Assembly: GCF_037975245.1 (NCBI RefSeq)
Contig: NC_092577.1
Location: 11,846,013-11,910,012 of the forward strand
Direction: 5' to 3'
DNA from: Apostichopus japonicus
Lineage: Eukaryota; Echinodermata; Holothuroidea; Aspidochirotida; Stichopodidae
DNA: 64,000 nucleotides
Shown: positions 12,501 to 24,434 of the stretch, in pieces
Layout of the letters: the number at the start of each line of letters is the position of its first letter
Position numbering within the stretch: the stretch's first letter is position 1
Notes under the pieces: model-generated
The model's database searches: none
The model's input: only the letters and a program-made list of their open reading frames with translations
What the model was told of the DNA's origin: nothing
Program-made: the position numbers and the translations under genes

Positions 12501-14160
12501 GTCGCGACTGAGTAATTTTGGATAAGACCAACTATTCCTTTAAGTTCATCTTCTATCGCTTCTATAGTATATAGAATAGAATATAAGGGCTTCTTCCAAA
12601 TGTTGATCAAACAAGCTGTTTGATGCCCACAGCATATGTCAAAACGAGACGTTTGGTAGTTGTCTTTATATATTCTCTAAACTACATTTTATCGTCTCTA
12701 ATGTTCGGTGTTTTCCAAGTAAGAAACAATAGCCTTTGCCAACATATAATTTCACAAGGATTACAATACATGGTATATGCAAATACAAGAAAAGTATTCA
12801 CCGTGGTCTACCTTTTCAATGAAGGCTAGTCTCAGTGACTATTTCTATTGTAATGTCCCGCTAGTATGTAGACATATGTCTACAATTGTGTAATAGCGTT
12901 AAATAAATAAAGCCAGAACAATTGTCTTTGCAATAACCTATGACCTATTCCCGCTGTCTAGTTACTTGCACGTCAATCACTGAAACTTGAAAAAAATCCG
13001 ACGTATCCTGTTTGGGACCTGAGCTAGGAAACAATCCTTGACTAAGTAGCCATGTAGTACTGTAATAGTAAGCGATCGCGTGCATCTTATGCATTGAACA
13101 TATACATGTGACACGATATCACGTACGTATGTAAATTTCTGTCGATCATATGTGTTGCTAGAAACTACAGTCTCCTTTGCTTACTAAAAAGTTTTATATT
13201 TCTTATATAGTTTAATTACAACAATATTGAAGAATATAGAAAACTGTGCTGAAAAATCAAATCGCTCAAATGCTGCTAAAATTCAGAAAATACACTTTTG
13301 AATCGCAAATGATTTATACAACAAAATGCTTTAAGTTACACAATAACACCATCGATGCATTTGTTCTCATATCAGCCCAACGCAACGCAAAACGTAAACA
13401 AGGTATTATTTTAGCGTATTAAATTAGCTGGTTTTGTTTTCAGGCAAAGTTATTCTACCACCACAGAATTAGGGAAATAAAAATATATCAGTATTAAAGT
13501 CACCCATGAGAATAAAAAAATTTAAACTTTAATCTCACTGTTTATTTGAATATCCTGATACTTTCTTTGATTCCGTTAATTTAGTAATTTAGAAGACATT
13601 GTTCATATATGACATTTATCTTTAGATTGGCATGGCCAATGAGAACGGGAGATCTTAAGTAAGGATAAAAACAACATAACGAAGTATATCGAGACTAGAA
13701 ACGGAGTAACCATGAAGAAGGAGAAGAGAGCTTACAAACCTCTACTTTTGTTTTGTTTTGTTAACGTAACGATGTAACGAGTTTGTACTCGCGACCTTCA
13801 AAATACATAGAACTAAGTCAACAAACACTAGGGTTACTAGCTTTGATAAACATTTTTTCTAGTATCCTGTATATACCGTTACTGCACTGTTTTTGTATGT
13901 CTATGTATATGCGAAATATATTTAATTCAAGTTTCAAGTCAATTTTAAATCAAATCAAATCAAGTCACATGTCATTTCGTTGTATATAGCACATTCAATC
14001 AACGCATATTAATATGAAAAGCTATGCTTATTTTTGGTTCCCCCTACCATTCAGTTACTGTATCAATTTCTTTATGTTGTTACTTTCACATTATTTGTAA
14101 TTGTATTTTACGTATATTTTTGCTTTCGAATTGGTAGAAATAAATAACAAAATATGGTGG
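9597..14160. other. Spacer between copies B and C, no gene seen
   Basis: From 9597 to about 10550 the sequence matches the promoter-side flanks of the other copies, including a G-rich patch near 10284-10305. From there to 14160 it is AT-rich and appears unique in the window. A perfect 16-bp palindrome (GTAGACATATGTCTAC) lies at 12868-12883. The ORFs are short, in both orientations, and look random. Confidence 0.4.
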
Positions 14161-15366
14161 TCCGGTTTTACAGCAGTTATCTTATAGATTGGACAGGACT
14201 TGGCTTTATTGTAACAAGACATATAAGACAATTATATACTTACATAACAGTCAAACATTAAACATGTTAATAAATTACTGTTGTCTGACGGCAGCAATTA
14301 GCCCTGCGGTCATGCATATTTCTGTGCCATGAAGGACGGTTGGATGGTATCGGGGAGTAGATTTCACCTGTTGTAAAACTTTAAACTGCCATGTATATGA
14401 ATCAATGCATAATACAACATAACTGAAAAGCTCACTGCACATTCTATCAAAAAGCTTAAACACACTGCATTCGGTATACCCATAAAAGAAGGAATAAGAA
14501 ATAAAGACATTAAATTTAGTGTTAAATGGAGTAACGTGGGTATTACGAATCAAGTGTAAGAACACTCAAACCATATCCTCGCGAACAAATTTAGAATATC
14601 ATAAAATCAAAACATCAATGATGCAAAGTCTTTAGCATAATCTTTTTTCTCATCGCCGTATTATCTGTGGGTCATATCAAACTCCATCAAATGCACATGA
14701 TAATAAGTTTATGCCGTGGTAAATTAAAATATGGTATAATATAGATATAGATATAGGAAAGGCGTCATCATCACTCCAAAATTCGACACAAGCTGACCGG
14801 TGTCCATGCCTATATACATCGATGCTTTTCAATCATTAGTTTGCATTATTTTTTATGGTGGTATCAAATAATGTGGCTATGATGTACCGGTTAAGTACAA
14901 CAAGCCCAATCAGCTGTGTATCGTAACAATCGCCTTAATGTATCCCTGTAATCAATACAGAAATATCTGTATCTCGATTAGTAAATTCTAGTCACTGCCA
15001 TAGTTTACATTCCAGCGGACCTCTCTTCCACACACGGACTATTCTCGCAGACAACTTGGACGTGTACAAGAGTTAAAAGATCTCACTTTGTGAAATATCT
15101 TTAACAGGGAGCTACTACTTTAACCTCACTGCTTACAACCAGCTATTGAAATACACAATGTGTAATATATTTCATACCCTTACATTTTTAAATATTATCT
15201 GTTGGAAAGAAAAAAAAACATAAATAATCAAACAAATAAAATAATAAAACGTTTGTTATAGCCTGAAAATGTAAGAGTCGTATTTCTCGATGAAAAAAAA
15301 ATTCTGAAGTTAGTTTAAATGCACCTATGGTTCTTCCTTATAATACGTTGAAATAGCTACCTTTAT
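14161..15366 (-). other. 3' flank of TRIM copy C
   Basis: Homologous to the 3' flanks of D (22780-24434) and E (36640-38493), and to the shorter flank of B. It marks the downstream limit of the duplicated unit. No gene was found here. Confidence 0.5.
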
Positions 15367-17532
15367 CTACGTCACTACTAGACCGTGCGTGTACATTTTC
15401 CCTGAAGTCGATGTTGCTAATAAAAGTTTTTCCGTCCCATCCTTTTCTATCGTTGTCACACAGCTAGCGTCATTATCTACTCTTCTTGTCAATACCTGTC
15501 GACGATCCTGACTGTATTGTACCAGGATACAACTCCGCTGATGTGAGATGTATGTACACCATAACATATATATGAACTCGTTCTTGTCTATGCAGACACT
15601 GCGAGGAACCCAGTTGCATCCATCAATATCTGGTTTGGTGAATTTATAAAATAGTTTATTCTCTGATTCCTACGTGGTGAATGCATATGCGTTATCACTA
15701 TAGTAGCAACATACAAGGAGATAACCTCTGTGTACTGTGATATCCAAAGCCATATCGAATTCATCTGGTAGGGTAATCTTGTGACTGTAAATCAACTGAT
15801 CAGTATATACATACACATATCTGCTGCTGGTACCTACAATAATATGATTATTCACAGGATCAGTAGTTACACAAGTCACACACCTAGTAATGAACTTAAG
15901 AGTTTTCTTCTCGCTAAGTGCACCATCACGCACATCGTAAATGCCGATGATTTCAGACTTACCAACTATCATAACTTTGAACTCTGATAACAGACATACA
16001 TTGCGAATGCCCTTATAACTCTTTGGGTTATCCTGGCGTTGTATTTCCCCTTTCCTGTTGACCACAGTGATGTGCGAGTACCTTGAAGATGCCATGCCAG
16101 TTATGACGATATTGCCGTCTCCGCTGCTTGTAATACCATTAATCGACCAATGCTTTGCTTTGATTCCTGCAATATCAACTACTGACTCTTCATGCTGAGC
16201 AATCGTAACGTTTTCTTTAAAATCATCTGTAATATCACTGATAAAGAAATCAGATAAAGATTCTAACTCTGGATAGTCTTTTTTCAATTCTTCTATCAGA
16301 GGTTCACATGCAACTCTTATGTCAGGGATACACTGAGCATCTGTCCAATCGTCCTTAGAAGCAAGAATAGATGAGGTCGTTGCTGTAAAGTTCACGTATC
16401 GTTGAATAATTGTGTCATGATAATCTGACATTTGTTTCAGTTTATCTTTATTTTGCTGAACACCCAGGTCTTTTGTTGTTATTAAATCCTTTAGGAAGAC
16501 ATTTAAGCTATCAAGTTTGAAAATGAGTGCGTCCTCAGTTTTATCACATTTCAGATTAAACTCCTCGTATTCGTCGTCATATTGTCTTTTCAAATTATTC
16601 TCAATTTGATCATACTTATCTCTAACTTTGCATAATTCAATTTCCAAGTTAATAGTCATCTGACCTTCTTTATTTCTTCTTCTGCTTTCTATTTCCTCTA
16701 AGCCTCTTGTTCGTATTTTAGTACATTCTTTAAGTTTACCAATAATCTCTTGTGTCTGTTTCTTGTGCTGATTTATTAACTTGTGTGTCTTTTTCTCGGC
16801 ATTTTCGTTCAGCTTCTGCGTCGTAGTTTTAATTTTGTTTGGTAAGTCGTATAGTTTGTCTCTGTGTTTGTTTAGTTCAGCAAGTTTTGCTTCCAAAACT
16901 TCTCTTTCACTATTTGCTAGTTCAGATACGTCTTGAAGGTCATGACCTTTGTGTTTACTATATATACATTCTATGCATACTGGTACATATCGGCACGTAG
17001 AGCAACATAACTTTGCCTCTTTTTTCATGTGTATGTGGCACCTGGGAGCTTCCGTAAGTGTCGATAGTTTCTCCAGTGTTAGGTTCCTGGCTTCAACATT
17101 ATCCAATTTCAGAATATGAGTTTGGTGATCTGTAAACATTTGACCGTTCACGTGAACATTGTAACATGGATCACATAAGAAGTTTCTACACTTAAAGCAG
17201 TATACAGACACTTTTGTATTTTCTGAACAACTCACACATTGTTTTACATTCTCATCTTCAAACAATTTTTGCAAGTTTACAAACTCAAGCATACGCTTCA
17301 TATGAAAGTCAGTCTTGAAATCATCAACTCCATTTTCTGGTATGACATAATCCTGTTGACATAATGGACATTTAACCGTCCCATCATGGCTGGCTTGAAT
17401 AACTGTTTTTAAGCAATCCCTGCAATATCGATGAAGACATGGTAACAGCTTCGGTTCTTTAAATTGACCCAAGCAAACAGAACAAAGAAAGAAGTTCTCT
17501 GCCAGGTCTTTGAGAGGAAATGTCGAAGCCAT
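15367..17532 (-). pseudogene. TRIM-like gene copy C with one internal stop codon
   Basis: The reading frame encodes the same architecture as copy B: RING with C17, C20, C32, H34, C37, C40, C55 and C58, two B-boxes, coiled coil and propeller. It is open for 620 residues and then meets TAG at about 15671-15673. Paralogues read V-T-M-E-E-S-E at this point; here it is A-F-T-T-stop-E-S-E. After the stop the frame continues cleanly to the normal C-terminus at 15367 (about 100 more residues). A single nonsense change is therefore the only visible defect. The product would keep the RING, B-boxes and coiled coil and lose the last part of the propeller. It may be a young pseudogene, a truncated functional allele, or a null allele segregating in the population. 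The start is set by homology to copies B and D. Confidence 0.9.
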
Positions 17533-19457
17533 AGGTCTGGTTCACGGGACTCTGCAATCTTTAAAGAAATTAACCAAACATTGTTTCATATTGTAATTAC
17601 ATTACTGAATATGCGTTTACATTTGCCAAGAACTTGACGTTAAGAAATATATTAAACTATTTTTTTTTAAATTTGCTTTAGATGTATTATGCCAAAAGTC
17701 ATGTAAATTTGTGTTAGGAACTCAGTTCTTTCGTGGGTGCAAATACTTTATTTTGGCCGAAACTGTCAGCACCTCAAGTTGCCAAGCCCATCACCCTGTC
17801 CCTGTGCACGGGGATCTTCATTACGCAGAGCATATGTACGTGTTGCCATTTTGATAGAGGGATCTGCATTATGAAATCACAAACGAAACACCATTTGTAA
17901 ATGAAGTTGCAACGAGGCTGTTGTACGTTAAAAAGGGGATTCGTGGTCCGATGGACATAGGTAAACATCACCATCCTCAATGTATTGAAATATTCCACTT
18001 TTTGTGATATTATTTGTATTATTCTTGACGGTAGAATACCGGCAGTTAAAGCGTATGCTCGAAGATGTAAATTAAAAGCAAAAAACGGATGCATCGTTTC
18101 TTGACTGGCACTTTTAGGACGTGAATTCACGTCGTTTAGAATTCCATTTTAGAACATTAAACGTTTCCTGTTGCAACCATGTTCTTTTTTTAGCAAATTA
18201 ATCTGATATATTGCTTTATTACTCGGCAACCCTTTTTTTAAGTACCGCAACTGTCCAGCGTGTAACATCAAGTAATTAGGCGAATCGGAGTAGGAGTATT
18301 ATCTAAGAACTAAGTCAAGTATATATAAATAATATGTGTATTTGAGAGCCTTCAAGCAATATAGATATTCTTTTATATCAAATACAGTATTTCTAACAGT
18401 CTAGATGAATAATGAGACACATTATATGTACATACCTAAGCACCGACATCACATAAAGAGGACGTACCTCACAAACCAATTTGGGTAACACTTTATGAAT
18501 ATTCAAATTTAAGTGTCCCGATGTAAAGTAATTGATACAAGATGGAAAAAAAAGTGTAATTGTTATTACACACAGGTTAAATTATGGGTATCAAGGCATT
18601 ATAGACAGTTTTTTCTTAATAAACATTATGCAAATTTAAGTACATTCTCACTGTTATTTTGCCACTGATGGTGAATGTTCTTTTAAGATGTTATAGTAAG
18701 TGTACTTCAATCAGCTCTATCCAATCTTCAACATTTTATACTCTAAGGTATATAATGATATTTTCACTTACTCACATCTTTCCAAAATGATTAGTCTTTG
18801 AGTTAATGCAAATCTTGCTTTGATTTTGTTTATCACGTACAAAAAACCCACAGCAGACTGGCTATACCAAATATATATCAAAAAGAATACTCACTGCCCC
18901 ATTTACTTACATTATGACTGTAGTTCAGTTTCATCGTCTTCTGAGCAACGTTTGGTGACTGTTAGTTGGGTTTGCCCTCGTAAAACATTTGATTCTATTC
19001 AACCCTCAATATTTCTTTAACCAGATAGATGTGATGTTGAATTAGCCTAGAACACTTCCAAGTTTGTTCCAATTATGTTTCGAAGTAAAATTTTGCCCAC
19101 ATATGATCAACTCAAGAAAGGAACTTCAAGGAATTCAAATTTGGACTTAAAATGAAGTTTCAATTATTAGTAGTTACCAGATTCATTCTGTTGACAATTT
19201 ATTAGGAATTTTTGAAAAAAACAACTGTTCTGAACCTTTTAGTATGGCAGCTGCAGGCTGTACAAATTTAACAGAAGCCGGTGTCTAGTCATTCCATAAC
19301 GCGCTACAAAATAGAATACGGCCGTTACAATGGAACCCAATGTACATACTCCCAGTGAGGATCTACTTGCTAGCGAGTATAACGAACGATTTCTGTTTAA
19401 TAGCAAATGGCCAATAGAAGACATTTAAAAACATATTGGAGTGAATGCTCACTTACC
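17533..19457 (-). other. 5'-UTR remnant and inferred intron of TRIM copy C (intron 17552-19456)
   Basis: The minus-strand acceptor ATTGCAG ends at 17552, leaving 19 nt of 5'-UTR before the ATG. The donor AG|GTAAGTGA has its last exon base at 19457. The inferred intron is 1905 bp, shorter than in B and D because several blocks are missing. No coding sequence was found. Confidence 0.6.
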
Positions 19458-20215
19458 TAATTCTATCGTAAAGACCTCAAAGGTTGATGTCTAAACTAAT
19501 GTGCTTCATAACAAAATAACTGCAACAAAACACAGTTAACCATCATTTTTCTTGTATGAATTACCGGCATCACGTTTCACATGACGTTATACTGTACTCA
19601 GTGTGTGCAAGTATAGTACAATTCAATACGTCCTGTAGTGACGTGTTACAAAGTAACCACTGAGGTCAAGGGGTCTAAAGAAGGTGCAACATAGAGGGGA
19701 ATTCCTGCAAATACAAAAGAGCGTGCCACGGATCAATGATTTTTCATTGTCTATTTACCGATTGTATGGGAATTTTCACGTATCGTCGACGTGTTAAATG
19801 TTCACCTCAGTAAAAATAGGATATATTATGTAAAGAAGTATTATTGTTTTACTTAATAGAAGGGGTATGTTATGATTGAAATCCAAATGACTTTGTACCA
19901 AATTTAACTAGTTTAACATTTGTACCTAAGGAATGGGTTGCCCTCTTTGCATAATGTTCAGAAAAATAATTGCAAAAGTATTAACTTTTCCCGAAAAGCA
20001 TACATGGGGAGGATACGGTTCAGTCGAGGTATCTTTTGCATTTCTGGCAGGGAAGAATAAAAAAACTACGCATGTACTTTTCCGCCAACCTCCCATTGAA
20101 AAATTGAAGTATTTATTAGCAAAATGATGCGCATTGGGCTACTTCTATTGACATTACATATATTTTACCTGTGCCTCAGAATGCTCCATTGACGTCTAAA
20201 TTCCAATTTTCTTTC

Positions 20216-20240
20216 GGGGGGAGAGAGGGGGGGGGGGGGG
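20216..20240. repeat. G-rich tract, G-quadruplex-prone
   Basis: A run of five G, then GAGAGA, then 14 consecutive G. The homologous positions in the other units are also G-rich (near 10284, 31560 and 43806) but differ in length. Confidence 0.7.
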
Positions 20241-21004
20241 TTCATGTCGCTGTTTTAATCAGTCGGGTAAATTTTGAGTTTATATTTATCTATTTGGCAC
20301 AATCTTGCCTCATAATGCACCACTTGACGTTAAGAACTGAATCAATTACTTTCACAAAAGTGCAGCCTTATACACGAAATAGTCGGGGGAAGTTTTATTA
20401 TCCCTCCCAACTCCCCACCTTTGAAATCCTGTCCACGCCACTGTAATTAGCGAACCTCAACTTGTTTTCTTGAGGCCATCAACTAATAATCTTAGCTATT
20501 AAGCTTACCATGATAGATTAAATGTGGTCATGTTTGAAATATCTTCCTTGGGATGATGCAAATGTTACATAGGTCACCTCTATTAACGCATGCGATTGTA
20601 ACACCTTGCCCTTTTTCACTAAGTCCATATTCAAAATAGTCAGGGACGTGCATATTTCAGCCCAGAGTTTGGACAATGTAAGCCCACATCATTTTAATCT
20701 ATACTATATGGAATTGTTACCCACAGCTTCTTTATATTTGGCTCGGACTGAGAAGATGTCCCAAATAAACTTTAAGCCATTTCAAAACATTTTCAAACTG
20801 TCCGTACTTATTGTATCAATCAACCAGAACAAACTAAAAAAAATATCCTAATAAACACATGACGATGATCACACAGTGACAGTCTCGGTAAAATAGGACT
20901 GAGGTTGAGAACGGATCAGCCGTTTGATTGTTTGGTTTTTCATGCCCAGGTTCTTTCTTGGGTGACTTTGCTTCAAACCTGTTTTTATGCTGGGTGTAAG
21001 CAGG

Positions 21005-21300
21005 AAGTTCGGTTTTTGGTTTTTGGTATAAAAAGAATCCAAAAACTAAACTCTAGGGTTAGAAGGTATTTTTATAAACTCAACTTTTATGACTGCAAAT
21101 GACCTTTGACCTCATGATGTTATTGAAATCTTAACCCCTAGTTTATGTCACAATTTCACCAAATCTGGTGAAAAGAAGCAGTAAAGGATCTGCGAGGAGA
21201 ATCATAACATAGAAAAAATATTACTAACTGACCAACGGACAGACAAACGCATTACCATGACAACAGCTCAACTAGTGCAAAAAGTGCTGTATACCTGAAA
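21005..21300. repeat. Interspersed-repeat-like segment with a perfect DR1 motif
   Basis: Contains TGACCTTTGACCT at 21100-21112, two AGGTCA half-sites in direct repeat with a one-base spacer, followed by a GGACAGACAAACG-type stretch. It interrupts homology with the other units, which suggests an inserted repeat. I could not define the ends. Confidence 0.3.
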
Positions 21301-21496
21301 GGGAAAACAATTATGTCCCATTCTCGAACCCCTGCCTCACTGTCCGGAAATGAAAAGAAAATAATAAAACATATAAAATTAATCAAAATTTGATATAGAA
21401 AATAAATTCATATTTCTTGATGAATTAATTTCTGTATTTAAAGTGAGTGCACCTTGAATTTGTAAGGTTGCTTCAAAAAATGATTTAAATAATTTC

Positions 21497-21672
21497 CTAC
21501 CTCTGCGTCACTACTAGACCGTACGTGTGCAACTCCCCATCCCCCTTCCTCTCTTTACCCCTATATTCTCTCTTAAATAGAAAATTCTCTTCTAATGTCA
21601 CACAGCAAACGTTATAATCTACTATTCTTGTTGTGAGTAACTGTCCGCCATTATGACTGTATTATTTTTTTT
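21497..21672 (-). pseudogene. TRIM-like 3'-end fragment
   Basis: Matches the last codons and start of the 3' flank of copy G (51290-51440), including ACTACTAGACCGTACGTG. It covers only the final 50 or so codons of the propeller, has several small indels, and then breaks off. Confidence 0.65.
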
Positions 21673-21676
21673 CAAA

Positions 21677-22084
21677 GTATCCTCGGAAACATTTTCAATA
21701 AGAGTAACAAGTGTGATCTATTACTCGTTACAACAACCATTTACTATTTAAAATAAAGAAGGTTCATTTTCTAATTTACTGACAGGGGATATAATACCTC
21801 AACCTGTCTTTAATAGAAAAAACAAAATAAAACAACAAATAGAATATTTTACATGTTTCTACAGACAGACGTTACATCTTAAGAGTAATAAAGAGGATGG
21901 TCGTGTCTGATGAGACTAGTAATCATGAATAATGCTTCACATATACAGAACAGAGCAGAAAGTGTCATTGAAGGCAGAAGTGTAAAGCTAAATATAATGA
22001 GATATCCTTAAATCAGTGTTGATGTCACTTTATGAATACAGGTGGAATCATCCATTACATTATATGCTCAACAGAGCTACGTCT
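21677..22084. repeat. Recent duplicate of 34428-34849
   Basis: A non-coding direct duplication. From about 21875 onward it differs from 34640-34850 at only a few positions by eye. The match continues into the TRIM fragment at 22085 and its partner at 34850, so the whole block of about 700 bp moved or was converted as one piece. Confidence 0.75.
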
Positions 22085-22485
22085 TAGTTACTACTAGACC
22101 GTACGTGTAAAGCTTACACGAAGTATTTTTTGCAAGTTTGTCCTCCCTTTTCTTTTCTATCGATGTCAGACATCAAACGTTCTCGTCTACTGGCCGGTCT
22201 TCCTGACTGTACTGTACCATTCGGCCATCCTGAGTGTACTCTACCATGGAACCTCTATCGCGACGATCGACGTCTGCACCACATAACATGTAGATGAACT
22301 CGTTCTTGTCTGTGCAGACACTGTGAGGAATCCAGTCGCATTAATGGAGGTATGGTTTAGTGAATTCATACAGAGATAGCAAAAGCCACATCGATTACAT
22401 ATAGCTGATTAAACATGTGACCGTATATCAGATCATCAGTAAGTACATACACATCTCTTCTGTTAGTACCAACAATAGTATCTTT
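22085..22485 (-). pseudogene. TRIM-like propeller fragment
   Basis: Carries the C-terminal propeller codons of the family, including the equivalent of TNRRDVYVLTDDLIYGH. About 110 bp is missing near 22372, where paralogues encode MEESESKLMYEF. A duplicated stretch near 22185-22235 breaks the frame. There is no RING, B-box or coiled coil. Its sister is the fragment at 34850-35480. Confidence 0.75.
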
Positions 22486-24434
22486 TGCACTGTACATTAC
22501 GATAAGATGAATCAGTGTGGTCATGTGACGTATGTGCATTGTTTTGTCGATCTTATGCCTTTTTGGAAAGTACATTTTCTTTTGAACAATTGTTCCGAAA
22601 ATCAAATCGCCCATGTGATATCAAGGGTTCACATGTCTTTTTATTATACTGGTTTTGAGCTACGGTTTAACACATGGTTAACTTTTACATAAATATGTTT
22701 CTGTTTTCTGCTACATGATATGTAGCAGCGTTGATAGCAGGTCATCTTTTATGAAATCGTGTCACGCCAAAAGCGTTTTATAGCACATAAAATCAAATTG
22801 AACAGCAATTCACATAATTCGTACCATATAGAGGGGTTTTGCCTGTTCTCAAAGTTGAAACTAACATGGATATGAATCAATTCATAATACAACATTACTG
22901 TATAACTCACTGCACATTCTAGGACAAAGCTTACACACTCTGCATGCGTCATAACTATAAAAGAAGGAATAATAATTTAAGACATCAAATTAAGTGTTAA
23001 AGGAGGTAACTAAGGTCAAAGGAATCATTTCTAAGAACACTCAAACCATATCCCTGCGAAGAAATATAGAATATCATAAAATCAAAACATCAAAGATGCA
23101 AAGTCTTCAGCTTAATCTTCTCTCTCATCTCTCTATTGTTTTGAGGCCAACACTCCATCAAATGCACATTTTAATAAGTTTATACCGTGATAGTAAATTA
23201 AAATATGGTATTAAATAAGTATAGATATATGAAGAGGAGTCATTCGACACAAGCTGACCAACACAGCTAAAACGCTTCCCTTAATCTAACGACGTGTAAA
23301 AACAACTCCCCAACCCCATTGTCCGTCTTCTTTAATCTTAAAAATTAAATCAACAATTACATGAAATGCAATAAACGCTCAAGTTACCAACAGAACGAAG
23401 TTCCGTTTGCTCTTTGTAATAGCATCAACATATTTCTGCTCAACGTCATGATGATTCACAACTATGAAATAAAATTTAACTTAGGAAATGCCAGAAATTG
23501 TGTGTATACATCAAGACAATGTACTAATTTATATAACACTAATGATTAGCTGATTGGTTTAACTTAGTGTTTTGTGTGTATCGAGTACTGTGAATTGTTG
23601 TTGTGTGTATTAAGAATTACGGAGGTGCAGTTTGCAGTGTATAAGAGGTATGTACAACAGTGCTCTTTTTCAATAATAAGTTTAAATAAGTTTTTATGTC
23701 TGTATCAGATACTGCGGGTATCGTGTATAGGTGTAGGTACAATCGGCGGTGTCCATGCCAATATACATCGATGCATTTTCAATCATTAGTTTGCATTATT
23801 TTTATCTGGGTATCAAATACGTTGGCTATGAAGTACCGGATTAGTACAACAAGCCCAATCAGCTGTGTATAATAACAATCGTTTTAATGCAGAAGAAAAT
23901 ACCCGTGAATACCATAAAGATATGGCAGATGATTAATATGTTTTAATATAATTGATAAACTGATTGACTTGGAGTTAATTATGTTGAATTTGTCATTATT
24001 TCAATAATTTATTATTGCTTTAGTGTATCCCTGTATTTAATAAAGTAATGTATCTGTACATTCTAGTCACTGCTTTAGTTTACATTCTAGGAGACCTCTC
24101 CTCCATTCACGGATTATTCTCGCAGACAACGTGGACGTGTAGAAGATTGAAATGCTCTCACTAAGTGAAACATCTCAACCAGGGAACTGCTAATTTAAGC
24201 TCACTACTTACAACCAGCTGCTGAAATATAAAAAATGAATATAATTCAAACTCGTGTTGCTTTTGGATATTATCTGTTGGAAAGGAAATAAGAAGCAGAA
24301 ATATTCAAACAGATACAAATATGAACGTTTGTTATAGAAATGCAATAGTCGTATTTCTCGATGAAAACATTTCTGAATTTAGTTTAAATGCACCTTATAA
24401 GGTTTCTCTAGTTACACTCTTAAATATTCTTAAT
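22486..24434 (-). other. 3' flank of TRIM copy D
   Basis: From about 22780 this is homologous to 14370-15366 and 36890-38493. A possible ATTAAA poly(A) signal on the minus strand lies at 24036-24041, about 400 nt past the stop of copy D. No other gene was seen. Confidence 0.45.

Larger units (their letters stand above)
19458..21480. other. Spacer upstream of copy C, no gene seen
   Basis: Shares blocks with 30990-32600 and 43410-44270, including the stretch CCTGTCCACGCCACTGTA at about 20430, and so belongs to the duplicated unit. It contains a G-rich tract (20216-20240) and an interspersed-repeat-like segment (21005-21300). Confidence 0.4.
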
